From contig JAJFJA010000056.1 in NCBI GenBank assembly GCA_021774445.1, positions 144,347-208,346 on the forward strand: DNA of 64,000 bases. Direction: 5' to 3'. This stretch comes from Alphaproteobacteria bacterium (GTDB lineage: Bacteria > Pseudomonadota > Alphaproteobacteria > UBA6615). Below are positions 37,069 to 46,822 of this stretch, piece by piece. Position 1 is the first letter of the stretch. Each line of letters begins with the position of its first letter. The notes beneath the pieces are model-generated. The model did no database searches. It saw only the letters and a program-made list of their open reading frames with translations, and was not told the DNA's origin. The position numbers were made by a program, and so were the translations under genes.

Positions 37069-37085
37069 GCACCGCCAAGACCGCC

Positions 37086-37544
37086 ATGACGGAAATCCGC
37101 TTCTACCATCTCACGCGGCAGCCGCTGGAAGCCACGCTGCCGGTGATGTTGGAGCGCACGATAGACCGAGATAAGAGACGGGCGGTCGTGCTGGCGTTGT
37201 CGGAGGAGCGGGTCGAAGCGCTGAGCGCCCATCTGTGGACTTACGACGACCGCAAGTTCCTACCCCATGGCAGCCGCAAAGACGGTTTTGCCGAGCAGCA
37301 ACCGGTTTGGCTGTCAGTGGCGGACGAGAATCCCAATCAGGCGCAGGTGTTGTTCCTAACCGACGGTGCCAGCTCGGAGCGGTTGGGAGATTATGCACTG
37401 GTATGCGCGCTGTTCGACGGCAACGACGAGCAGGCCGTTGGGGCGGCACGTGACCATTGGCAGGCCTACAAGGCGGCCGGGCATGAGCTGACCTACTGGC
37501 AGCAGACCGAGCGTGGCGGGTGGGAGAAGAAGGCTGCGGGTTAG
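37086..37544 (+). CDS. holC: DNA polymerase III chi subunit HolC
   Basis: A 152-residue protein with IRFYHLTRQPLEATLPVMLE, RVEALSAHLWTYDDRKFLPHG and PVWLS matching HolC. Chi links the clamp loader to SSB during lagging-strand synthesis. Its position after pepA supports the call. Confidence 0.92.
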   Translation: MTEIRFYHLTRQPLEATLPVMLERTIDRDKRRAVVLALSEERVEALSAHLWTYDDRKFLPHGSRKDGFAEQQPVWLSVADENPNQAQVLFLTDGASSERLGDYALVCALFDGNDEQAVGAARDHWQAYKAAGHELTYWQQTERGGWEKKAAG

Positions 37545-37550
37545 GCTGCC

Positions 37551-38516
37551 ATGGTCGTACCGCAGCGAGCCGCAGAACCACGATTGCCAATGAACTCTAG
37601 GCCGCGGTTCCTGGTCGCGATTTCGGCGATGGTCGGGGCGAGTGCGCTGGTCGCTGTGACTATGCTGATTGCCAAGACACTCGGTCTCGGGGCCGGAGGA
37701 AACTCGCTGCACCCACTGCAGGTAAGTGCGGGGCGGTTCGTTTTCGCGCTGTCGATCATCGGTTCCGTCGGCTTGTGGATGCGACCGTCCTTCGTCGGTA
37801 CGGCCTGGAGGCTGCATGTGGGACGATCCGTGTGCGGCTGGCTCGGCGTGACTTTTCTGTTTGCCGCAGCGGCCAGGATGCCGTTGGCGGATGCGACGGC
37901 AATCAGCTTCCTGAGTCCGCTCGTGACCATGGGGCTGGCCGCGCTGCTGCTCAACGAGCGGGTGCAATCGATGCGTTGGGTCGCGGCGCTGGTCGCCCTG
38001 GCGGGTGCACTGGTGCTCATTCGTCCCGGCACGGATGCGTTCCAGCCGATGGCGCTGATTGCCCTTGCGGCGGCCGGGTTCATGGGGTTTGAGGTTGTTC
38101 TCGTCAAAAAGCTGAGCGACGGGGAAGTGCCAATCCGCATCTTGGTGATCAATAACACCATTGGTGCGGCCATCGCCTCAGTCGCGGCGTCTTTTGTGTG
38201 GGTTTGGCCGTCGTTTGGCCAATGGGTGCTCTTGTTCATACTCGGTGCGGCCATGGCTGGCGCGCAAGGCCTATTTATCCAGGCGCTCAAGCGTACCGAC
38301 GCTAGCCGGGTCATACCGTTCTTCTACATGACCCTAATATTCGTAACGATTTATGATTTCGTGCTATTCGGCGCCTTTCCCGGTGCCGTGGCCATCGCCG
38401 GTGCCGTGCTCATCGTCGGGGGCGTATTATTCCTGACCCTTCCCCTGTCCGGGCGTGGACGGCGCGCGGCGCGGCTTGGCACGGGTTCTGCTGTTAGTAA
38501 ACATCGCCCCAAGTGA
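37551..38516 (+). CDS. DMT-superfamily (EamA) permease
   Basis: A 321-residue protein with about ten membrane helices in two EamA repeats. The first repeat ends with LADATAISFLSPLVTMGLAALLLNERV and the second has DASRVIPFFYMTLIFVTIYDFVLFG. These are metabolite exporters or importers; the substrate is unknown. ATG 37551 is taken, with ATG 37590 as an alternative. Its 3' end overlaps the convergent unknown gene by 23 bases. Confidence 0.85.
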   Translation: MVVPQRAAEPRLPMNSRPRFLVAISAMVGASALVAVTMLIAKTLGLGAGGNSLHPLQVSAGRFVFALSIIGSVGLWMRPSFVGTAWRLHVGRSVCGWLGVTFLFAAAARMPLADATAISFLSPLVTMGLAALLLNERVQSMRWVAALVALAGALVLIRPGTDAFQPMALIALAAAGFMGFEVVLVKKLSDGEVPIRILVINNTIGAAIASVAASFVWVWPSFGQWVLLFILGAAMAGAQGLFIQALKRTDASRVIPFFYMTLIFVTIYDFVLFGAFPGAVAIAGAVLIVGGVLFLTLPLSGRGRRAARLGTGSAVSKHRPK

Positions 38517-39063
38517 CACGCACCACGGTCAGTTCGCCGCTGGTTTGGTAGCAGGATTCGGCGGCGACATTCTGGCGGCGATGGTATGGCCCACGAATGC
38601 GGACGGTGCCGCGGGCGAGAGCGGCGGCCGAGCCGCGGCTTGCCCGGCCGTGATCTGCGGTGGTGTAGAGACCGTGCCGAACCGTGCCGTCGATAAGCAG
38701 CTTGCTACCCTCACGTCGGGCCGTGAAGCCGGCGCTTGAGCGCACACCGGAATGGCGGCTTCGCAATGAGTTGCCGAACTCGACCGTCGGACAGTCGAAA
38801 TGGTCGGCGAAATCGTAAATTCCGCCATGGCGCAGGGTGCTCAACCGCCGATCGATGTCCGAGTGGCCGGACTTGGCGACAAAGGTCCTGGCTTCAAAAT
38901 ATGTCCGATTGAAATCCTCGGCGGCCAATATCGGTTCATGATCGAATAGGTGATGGGGTGTCTCCGCTTTCGAGTTGCGGTACCGGCGAAGCTTCGTCGC
39001 CGCGTCGTAGAAGCCGTGCCCATAGATCTCCGCCGGGCCGCGACGATGGGGCACCGAGTTCAT
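38494..39063 (-). CDS. Unknown protein, second gene of a coupled pair
   Basis: A 189-residue soluble protein I do not recognise. It is His- and Arg-rich (HRRGPAEIYGHGFYDAATKLRRYR, shown in part: EIYGHGFYDAATKLRRYR), with HHLFDHEPILAAEDFN in the middle and a Thr/Val-rich end (GELTVVRVTWGDVY) that reads like beta strands. There is no signal peptide or membrane segment. Its ATG shares one base with the stop of the upstream gene (TAATG), so it is translationally coupled to the peptidoglycan-binding-like protein and may act with it. It overlaps the convergent permease gene at its 3' end. Confidence 0.6.
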   Translation of the reverse strand: MNSVPHRRGPAEIYGHGFYDAATKLRRYRNSKAETPHHLFDHEPILAAEDFNRTYFEARTFVAKSGHSDIDRRLSTLRHGGIYDFADHFDCPTVEFGNSLRSRHSGVRSSAGFTARREGSKLLIDGTVRHGLYTTADHGRASRGSAAALARGTVRIRGPYHRRQNVAAESCYQTSGELTVVRVTWGDVY

Positions 39064-39359
39064 TAGCTTGGTTCCGCACCGAGGCGGATGAGTTCGACGC
39101 GGATCGTGCACTCCGTCTCGCCCATGGGTTTGAGGATGCCGTCGCGTTTGAGTCCGCGGTCCCGTTGGTAACCGTCGATGGCCTTCAGCAGAGCCTGATC
39201 GACTCCGGCTTCCTCACTCAGGCCGTAATATCGGCCGAGGCACCGCATGGCATTCTTCAGCCACAAAATGTCCGGGAGGTGATTGATTCGTCCCCAACCG
39301 ACTTCGCCGGTGAGTCTCGACTGCGGCGCGACCTTTCTTGCGGAAAGGGCTGGGTTCAT
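39063..39359 (-). CDS. Small peptidoglycan-binding-like (PG_binding_1) protein
   Basis: A 98-residue protein. Residues about 30-90 match a PG_binding_1 helical repeat: DILWLKNAMRCLGRYYGL, then DQALLKAIDGYQRDRGLKRDGILKP, the usual D..L..AI..FQ...GL..DG pattern. The following GETECTIRVELIRLG resembles an extension often seen in alphaproteobacterial relatives. There is no secretion signal. ATG 39359 has a perfect AGGAGG 5 bases upstream, better than ATG 39380. A decayed relative lies at 40582-40729. Function unknown. Confidence 0.62.
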   Translation of the reverse strand: MNPALSARKVAPQSRLTGEVGWGRINHLPDILWLKNAMRCLGRYYGLSEEAGVDQALLKAIDGYQRDRGLKRDGILKPMGETECTIRVELIRLGAEPS

Positions 39360-39811
39360 CGCTTCCTCCTGAAGCTTCATCGAGCCCTACCGATCGCCTT
39401 ATGACAACCGCATTCGTTTTGGCTTTGAGGGGCATTTGATCCGTGAACGGCGTGTTATCCGTGGAACTTTGTTAGTTTCTGTAGGCATCCCCGCACCGTC
39501 TGCGTCGATGGCGACAGCGTTCAAGGCGGACCGCAGAGCTACGGCGCAAGCACATCTGCGGCGGTTCATTGGATCTCGCTCCATCTCATTCTATGGCAGA
39601 GCGAAATGCGACTCCCGCGACCCACCGAAATCTTTGTTTCGCTGGCTCGACGTCGTCGTTGCCCGGCCGCCGGCGCGAAAGTAACGAAACGTTAACACTA
39701 CCTTCATCTATTAAGATTATTTTGACCACTTCTTTTTGCTTACCTATTATTTTCGACTCGTTTATAAGTAACAGGTTGCACCATACAAACTTGCAAGAAA
39801 GGGCTCTGGAC
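39360..39811. other. Gene-free divergent region with AT-rich island
   Basis: About 450 bases separate the minus-strand pair from the plus-strand 83-residue gene. The first 300 bases are GC-rich and carry no convincing coding frame. From about 39680 the composition becomes strongly AT-rich up to the next gene. A 13-base dyad TAACG-AAA-CGTTA lies at 39682-39694, and a sigma70-like promoter is at 39722-39750. The island may mark an acquired segment or a silenced locus. Confidence 0.5.
39722..39750 (+). promoter_or_regulatory. Strong sigma70-like promoter of the 83-residue orphan gene
   Basis: TTGACC (39722-39727) and TATTAT (39745-39750) are separated by exactly 17 bases; each hexamer differs from the consensus at one position. 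The predicted transcript start near 39757 leaves a leader of about 55 bases before ATG 39812. The surrounding AT-rich DNA raises the chance of coincidence, but the spacing and position fit a real promoter. Confidence 0.55.
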
Positions 39812-40063
39812 ATGTGGCAGATCTGCTCAAATCATGAGATTGAGGCCGAGGCAATCGGTGGGGTCTATACGCTGATCAATCACTTCCTGCGGGACCCACT
39901 CACCGGGGTGCTGCTCCGTATCAACGGCGGCACGACCGTTGACGGCGAATATATCGGAGCGGAGGAGCGCGTTAAGCAGCTCGCCGAATTACTCAACCGA
40001 GCCGAGTTCGGTATCGGGGCAGAAAAGGTAAAACCGATCAAAATTGTCGGCAAGAGCGCCTAG
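39812..40063 (+). CDS. Small protein of unknown function (83 residues)
   Basis: An 83-residue protein I do not recognise: MWQICSNHEIEAEAIGG, then VYTLINHFLRDPLTGVLLRINGGTTVDG and a charged helix AEERVKQLAELLNRAEFG. It looks compact, cytoplasmic and alpha/beta. The frame is open back to 39569, but ATG 39812 has AAAGGG about 10 bases upstream and lies downstream of a strong promoter, so it is preferred. It stands alone between two minus-strand orphans in the accessory patch. Confidence 0.5.
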   Translation: MWQICSNHEIEAEAIGGVYTLINHFLRDPLTGVLLRINGGTTVDGEYIGAEERVKQLAELLNRAEFGIGAEKVKPIKIVGKSA

Positions 40064-40122
40064 CCGCGCCCAGCCTAGATCCCAAGGGCCTGCCAGGTAG
40101 CGCGGGTCCCCCTATCGTGTCC

Positions 40123-40317
40123 CTATGGACTACCGCCGCCATTCGGTAGCTTGATCGCTTCGATCACCTTGAGGATTTGGGTCCACTCATCGACAATCTT
40201 GCTGGCACCGTTTTGGCGGGCCACCTCAAGAAGGTCGGCCACGCGGGTCCACGCGCCCGCGCCATACTTATCGACCAGTTCGCGAGCAACGCGGTAGATC
40301 TTCTCTTCGTCCTGCAC
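40123..40317 (-). CDS. Small helical protein of unknown function (64 residues)
   Basis: A 64-residue protein beginning at GTG 40317 with AAAGG about 11 bases upstream. The sequence IYRVARELVDKYGAGAW, then VADLLEVARQNGASKIVDEW and ILKVIEAI resembles a widespread group of short alphaproteobacterial proteins with the pattern A..L...YG..A...A...A......W..I..AI. Function is unknown. The small size and non-ATG start keep the call tentative. Confidence 0.45.
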   Translation of the reverse strand: MQDEEKIYRVARELVDKYGAGAWTRVADLLEVARQNGASKIVDEWTQILKVIEAIKLPNGGGSP

Positions 40318-40581
40318 GACTGAGTGAACCTTTCCCTACACTTTGCTCTTAACAAACATCATGGCCCCGGCGGTAAAACAAGCCGTAGAATTACTTACGT
40401 ACGCGAATAATATCATTCGGCGTTGGTGGGCTGACGGTATCACCAGGGGTATCGGGTGGCCTTGATCTTCGTAGTCGTGGTCGCGGTGACGCCGTTTGGG
40501 CGGGTGCCGCCAAGGATCCAAACCAGTGGTCCATGGGCGATCATGTACTCGGAGAGCACGCGGCGAACCGGGATCGCGACG

Positions 40582-40729
40582 GGCGTCGGCGAGTTCCTTG
40601 TCGATAAAGCCATGGCGTTCGAACGGGTCGTTGCAGCGGCCGAGGGTTTGCAGGGCATCCTTAAGTCACAAAATGTCAGAAACATGGTTGGCTTGCCCAA
40701 CCGGCGGCCTAACCAGGCAAGGAGTTCAT
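40582..40729 (-). pseudogene. Decayed paralogue of the small peptidoglycan-binding-like gene
   Basis: On the minus strand, NHVSDIL-stop-LKDALQTLGR and then GFIDKELADA align with NHLPDILWLKNAMRCLGR and GVDQALLKAI of the intact gene at 39063-39359; 11 of 18 positions in the first block are identical. The Trp codon TGG has become TGA at 40666-40668, and the DNA shares GACATTTTGTG across that site. An ATG-AAC start analogous to the intact gene is at 40729, but a frameshift and the stop prevent a product. The remaining part of 40318-40928 shows no intact gene. Confidence 0.5.
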
Positions 40730-40928
40730 TATCGCGACCTACGGCCTGGATTGCCGCGGCGGCCTGCCGGCCACCTCGCGAAGGCGCTCGGGGTGGTGAC
40801 CGGACCGGCCGTGAGCCGGTTGTCGCGGTCAGTGGTGTGTCGTGTCGTGCTATGCTCCGGCGTTCGGTCGGGATGCCGCACGGGTAGGCGGACCGCCGGT
40901 GCGGCAGCGGGAGAGGTTGACGGGCGGG

Positions 40929-41492
40929 ATGAGCAAGGCCTTTACCAAGGAAAGCGAGACCGAGGCGGTGGAGCCCGACGCGCCCGATCCACTGCCGGAC
41001 GGCTTCAAGAACTACGTGACGCCGCATGGCTTGCGGCTGCTGCGGGACGAACTCGACACGCTGCGGCGGGTCGAGCGCCCCAAGGTGGTTGAGGTGGTGG
41101 CTTGGGCGGCGGGCAATGGCGACCGGTCGGAGAATGGCGACTATCTGTACGGCAAGAAGCGGCTGCGCGAAATCGACCGCCGCCTGCGCTATCTGTCGAT
41201 GCGCCTGAAGACCGCCGAGGTCGTCGACCCGGCGCGGCGGACGGTCCATGACCGGGTGTTCTTCGGGGCCACGGTCACCTACGCCAATGCCGATGGCGGC
41301 GCGGACAGCGAAGAAAACACCGTGCGCATCGTCGGCATCGACGAGGCCAGCACGGCGCGGGGCGAGGTCAGCTGGGTCTCCCCCATCGCCCGGGCCCTGA
41401 TGAAGGCCGAGGAAGGCGACGTGGTGGTGCTGGCGACCCCGACCGGAACCAAGCGCATCGAGGTGGTGAAGATCGACTATAGGGACGGGTGA
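40929..41492 (+). CDS. greB: GreA/GreB-family transcription elongation factor
   Basis: A 187-residue protein with the coiled-coil core GLRLLRDELDTLRRVERP and the acidic tip NGDRSENGDYLYGKKRLREID, whose YGKKRLREID form is typical of GreB. The C-terminal FKBP-like domain has RIVGIDEAS and SPIARALMKAEEGDVV. Gre factors rescue backtracked RNA polymerase by stimulating transcript cleavage. A charged 25-residue N-terminal arm precedes the domain. The start is ATG 40929. Confidence 0.9.
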   Translation: MSKAFTKESETEAVEPDAPDPLPDGFKNYVTPHGLRLLRDELDTLRRVERPKVVEVVAWAAGNGDRSENGDYLYGKKRLREIDRRLRYLSMRLKTAEVVDPARRTVHDRVFFGATVTYANADGGADSEENTVRIVGIDEASTARGEVSWVSPIARALMKAEEGDVVVLATPTGTKRIEVVKIDYRDG

Positions 41493-41572
41493 GTCAGGCC
41501 GGTCGCCGAGATTGGACAGTCTGGGTCCCTGACCCTACACTCCGGTTCTGTTCATTGAGGAGAAGCTCGTTC

Positions 41573-43321
41573 GTGGCCGAAGAACGTGCCCAACGCCGCC
41601 TGGCCGCGATCATGGCCGCCGATGTGGTTGGCTATAGTGCGCTTATGGGCGCGGACGAGACCGGCACGCTCGCCGCGCTCAAGCAACACCATGCCGGGCT
41701 GATCGACCCGGCTATTGCCGGGCATCGAGGGCGCATCGTCAAGCTGATGGGTGACGGTGTCCTGGCGGAATTCGCCAGCGTGGTCGATGCGGTCGAGTGC
41801 GCGGTAGGTATCCAGCTTGGCATGGCGGAGCGCAACCGTGACGTTCCCGACGGCAAACGCATCGCCTTTCGCATCGGTATCAATCTTGGCGACGTCATCA
41901 TTGACGGCGATGACATCCATGGTGACGGAGTGAATGTGGCCGCGCGGCTGGAGGGATTGGCCGAGCCAGGCGGCATCTGCATCGCCGACATCGTCCACCA
42001 GAGCGTGGATGGCAAACTCGAGCTGAGCTTCACCGATCTGGGCGCGCAACAGGTCAAAAATATCGCCCGACCGGTGCGGGCATACAGCGTGCGGCTGGCC
42101 GCTACTGCCGCTACCACCCATCATGACATGCAGCCGTCCGACAAACCTTCGATCGCCGTGCTGCCCTTCGACAACATGTCCGGCGACCCGGAACAGGCGT
42201 ATTTCGCGGACGGCATCGCCGAGGACATCATCACCGACCTGTCCAAGGTCTCCGGCTTGTTCGTGATCGCGCGCAACTCTTCTTTCGCCTACCGGGGCAA
42301 GAGCCACGACCTGCGCCAGGTGTGCCGGGAGCTGGGTGTTCGTTATGTGCTGGAAGGCAGCGTCCGCAAGGCGGGCAACCGGGTGAGGATCAACGCCCAG
42401 CTGATCGAGGGCAGCACCGGCGGACACATCTGGGCCGACCGATACGACCGCGACCTTGCGGATATTTTCGCCGTTCAGGACGAGGTCACGCGAGAAATCG
42501 TCGCCGCCTTCCGGGTGGCCCTGACGGCCAGCGAACAAAGCACCCGACGGGGGCGACGCAAGGTCGATCCGGAGGCCTATGACTTGCTGGTGCGGGGCCG
42601 GGAGCTGCTGTTTCGCTTCACCGAGGCGGCCTTGGCCGAGGGCCGCGTGCTGCTCGAGCGGGCGATGGCCCTGGATCCCAATATGGCGGCGGCCCCGGCG
42701 GCGCTGTCGAGTATCACCGGCATTGAGTATCAGAACGGCTGGAACGGCGCCACGGCCGAAAACTTGCAGTTGGCGACGGCGCTCGCCGAGCAGGCGTGCC
42801 GGGTCGATCCGGGGGAACCGCGCGGTTTTCACGCGCTGGCGCTGAGCCACATGTGGCTGCAGCAATTCGACGACGCCGAACGCGCCGCTACCAGATCCGT
42901 CGAACTCAACCCGAATTTTGGTAGTGGCTATGCCGCGCTAGGGCAAATCCATGATTTCCTGGGGCGCCACGAAACCGCCATCGAGTACGCGCATAAGGTG
43001 CTCAGCCTGGATCCGCGCTACCACATCGCGCTGCAGCTCATGGGGCGGGCACAGTTCGCGCTGGGGCGCGATACCGAGGCCGCGGCGTGCTTCGAACGAC
43101 GGCTTGACATGTCACCGGTGTCCGACATGTCGCGGGTGTTCCTGGCCGCGATTCACGGCCATGCGGGCCGTGTCGACGAGGCCCGCCAGCGCTGGGCCGA
43201 GATCTTAGAAATCAACCCGCAGTTTTCGCTCGCGCAGGTGCGGCGGGCACTGCCCTATCAGGTCCCCGATGTGTTCGACCGCCTAGCCGGCGGCCTGGAA
43301 AAAGCCGGCCTGCCGGTGTGA
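41573..43321 (+). CDS. Soluble class III adenylate cyclase with TolB-like and TPR regions
   Basis: A 582-residue protein. It has an N-terminal class III cyclase domain (RRLAAIMAADVVGYSALM, VKLMGDGVLAEF with metal Asp residues, DGVNVAARLEGLAEPGG), a middle TolB-like segment (IAVLPFDNMSGDPEQAYF, YVLEGSVRKAGNRVRINAQL), and C-terminal TPRs (EQACRVDPGEPRGFHALAL, FLGRHETAIEYAHKVLSLDP). This architecture is common in rhizobial and rhodospirillal genomes and makes cAMP in response to unknown cues. GTG 41573 gives the conserved N-terminus; an upstream GTG at 41489 overlaps the greB stop by 4 bases and would add 28 unconserved residues. Confidence 0.85.
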   Translation: MAEERAQRRLAAIMAADVVGYSALMGADETGTLAALKQHHAGLIDPAIAGHRGRIVKLMGDGVLAEFASVVDAVECAVGIQLGMAERNRDVPDGKRIAFRIGINLGDVIIDGDDIHGDGVNVAARLEGLAEPGGICIADIVHQSVDGKLELSFTDLGAQQVKNIARPVRAYSVRLAATAATTHHDMQPSDKPSIAVLPFDNMSGDPEQAYFADGIAEDIITDLSKVSGLFVIARNSSFAYRGKSHDLRQVCRELGVRYVLEGSVRKAGNRVRINAQLIEGSTGGHIWADRYDRDLADIFAVQDEVTREIVAAFRVALTASEQSTRRGRRKVDPEAYDLLVRGRELLFRFTEAALAEGRVLLERAMALDPNMAAAPAALSSITGIEYQNGWNGATAENLQLATALAEQACRVDPGEPRGFHALALSHMWLQQFDDAERAATRSVELNPNFGSGYAALGQIHDFLGRHETAIEYAHKVLSLDPRYHIALQLMGRAQFALGRDTEAAACFERRLDMSPVSDMSRVFLAAIHGHAGRVDEARQRWAEILEINPQFSLAQVRRALPYQVPDVFDRLAGGLEKAGLPV

Positions 43322-43364
43322 TGCTCCGTGGGCGCGCTGGAGTGCCGCGCTGGTGGCACCTGCG

Positions 43365-43397
43365 GGTCGTGCTGTTCATCTGCAACGTGGCACGACC
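43365..43397. other. Inverted repeat downstream of the cyclase gene
   Basis: GGTCGTGC (43365-43372) and GCACGACC (43390-43397) form a perfect 8-base stem around a 17-base loop, 44 bases after the cyclase stop. There is no T-run. It may shape the 3' end of the cyclase transcript. The remaining 43322-43573 gap shows no gene. Confidence 0.3.
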
Positions 43398-43573
43398 GTG
43401 GGCAGTGCCAACTTGGGCGCATCCGTAGACCCGGCTCGACCGACGGAAGTGGCCGATTAAGCCAAGGCGAGCGCGGCCGGGTTGAGATCATGGCGGCTGG
43501 CGCCGCCCGCATCGCGTTACGGCTCGGGGGTTGCGGCGATTATGCAGCGTCTCATGGTCGCGATGCCTTTCGG

Positions 43574-44026
43574 TTAGGTGGCGTTTCGGTTCCGGCGATA
43601 TGCCGCCACCAGGTCGTCCGGTGTCTTGTGCGTGGCGCCCTGCATCGGCGTCGCGGTGCCATCGCTGTCCAGGTGCCAATAGGGATCCAACTTGGCCGCG
43701 GCTTTGAGGTCTTCGTCGAACGTGTCATCAGGGCCGGCCTGAGCGGTGCCGTCCGCCATCTCGGATCGGGCCGCGTTCATAAGATTATTTATCGCCGCGA
43801 GGTGCTCGGCGCCTTTGATAATGGATGCCCTAATGGTCGCGGCCTCACGATCCAGCCCCGCCAAGAACTCCGCCAGCGTTATGTCGGGATGAGCCATGCG
43901 GACCAGAGCGACCGCCCGTTCCGGCGTGTCCTGGTTGAGCAACTCCAGGACGGTCGGCTTCGGTCGTTTCACCGCGTGTTGCGGGAAGGCCTCGACGTTA
44001 CCGGGTTGCGCCTGCTTTTTCCCCAT
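43574..44026 (-). CDS. Protein of unknown function (150 residues)
   Basis: A soluble, largely helical protein: PTVLELLNQDTPERAVALVR, TLAEFLAGLDREAATIRASI, EHLAAINNLMNAARSE, then an acidic segment DDTFDEDLKAAAKLDPYWH and a basic end AAYRRNRNAT. I do not recognise a family. ATG 44026 gives MGKKQAQPGN; the open frame continues to 44197 into the ABC-F gene and is rejected there. No good ribosome site precedes 44026. It is downstream of the ABC-F gene on the same strand. Confidence 0.5.
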   Translation of the reverse strand: MGKKQAQPGNVEAFPQHAVKRPKPTVLELLNQDTPERAVALVRMAHPDITLAEFLAGLDREAATIRASIIKGAEHLAAINNLMNAARSEMADGTAQAGPDDTFDEDLKAAAKLDPYWHLDSDGTATPMQGATHKTPDDLVAAYRRNRNAT

Positions 44027-44087
44027 CGGGGGACAATAGGCGGCTCGAACTAACCAAACCTTACTGAGGCAACCGGCTCCGGCGCCA

Positions 44088-45992
<1,905 letters not shown>

Positions 45993-46149
45993 GGGGCGGC
46001 ATGGATAGCATGGGTGCCAGTGAACTAAAACGCCGGTTGTTTTGAGGGATTATAGATTATCTATGATTTCGATGCCCTTGCAGGCCCGGGGCGGCAGGGA
46101 TATAACCCGCGCGCCACCCACCCAGCCCAGACAAGCAGAGAAAGCGATC

Positions 46150-46572
46150 ATGGCCGTCGAACGCACCCTATCGATCATCAAGCCGGATGCCACCCGCCGG
46201 AACCTCACCGGTCAGGTCAACGCAAAGCTTGAGGCGGCCGGTCTAAGGATCGTGGCGCAAAGACGAATTCAGCTTAGCCAAGGGCAGGCGGAAGCTTTTT
46301 ACGCGGTGCATAAGGAGCGGCCGTTTTATGGCGACCTGGTTGCATTCATGACCAGCGGCCCCGTGGTGGTTCAGGCGCTGGAAGGCGAAAACGCCGTGGC
46401 GCGCAACCGCGAAGTGATGGGCGCGACCAACCCGGCCGACGCGGCCGAGGGCACTATTCGTAAGGAATTCGCGGAGTCGATCGAAGCGAACTCGGTGCAT
46501 GGCTCCGACAGCGCGGAGAATGCGGCCATCGAGATCGCCTTCTTCTTTTCGGGGTGCGATATCGTCGGCTAA
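46150..46572 (+). CDS. ndk: Nucleoside diphosphate kinase
   Basis: A 140-residue enzyme exchanging the gamma phosphate between nucleoside triphosphates and diphosphates. It begins [17 protein letters not shown], with the phosphorylated His in [19 protein letters not shown]. The start ATG 46150 follows AGAGAAAGCG. The open frame extends upstream to 46042 without conservation. A short stem (46576-46580 / 46586-46590) separates it from the convergent small oxidase gene. Confidence 0.96.
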   Translation: MAVERTLSIIKPDATRRNLTGQVNAKLEAAGLRIVAQRRIQLSQGQAEAFYAVHKERPFYGDLVAFMTSGPVVVQALEGENAVARNREVMGATNPADAAEGTIRKEFAESIEANSVHGSDSAENAAIEIAFFFSGCDIVG

Positions 46573-46603
46573 ATAGGCCGGGATTCGGCCCGTCGCTTGA
46601 TGG

Positions 46604-46726
46604 CTAGACCACGAAGGTGGCCATCAGCACAAGTACGATGACGATGCCGACCATGCACATGACCAGCAACCTGGTAAAGCCAGTCCAGGTGGTCATATGC
46701 CCATCGATGTCGTGTTCTTTGGCCAT
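46604..46726 (-). CDS. aa3-type cytochrome c oxidase subunit IV (40 residues)
   Basis: A 40-residue protein with a charged head MAKEHDIDGHMTTWTGFTRL and one membrane helix after it (LVMCMVGIVIVLVLMATFVV). The D.. .H..TW.GF pattern and single helix match the bacterial aa3 oxidase subunit IV family (PF07835) of Paracoccus and relatives, a small subunit of the terminal oxidase without a proven catalytic role. The main oxidase genes are not in the window. Confidence 0.8.
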   Translation of the reverse strand: MAKEHDIDGHMTTWTGFTRLLVMCMVGIVIVLVLMATFVV

Positions 46727-46822
46727 GCCAGCAAATCCTCGGGTCGGTCTAAGCGTTGCTATTGCGCGGCTGCGTTTATAAGCCAGATAGGCGATTTTTG
46801 GAAAGGCCCGTTTCGCGGCGCC

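Noticed and set aside
40440-41249. 269-residue open frame on the minus strand
   Set aside because: It covers the greB 5' end and the decayed paralogue in a different frame, and has no conserved sequence.
41552-42865. 437-residue open frame on the minus strand
   Set aside because: It is antisense to the class III cyclase gene, whose motifs are clear, and shows no domain of its own.
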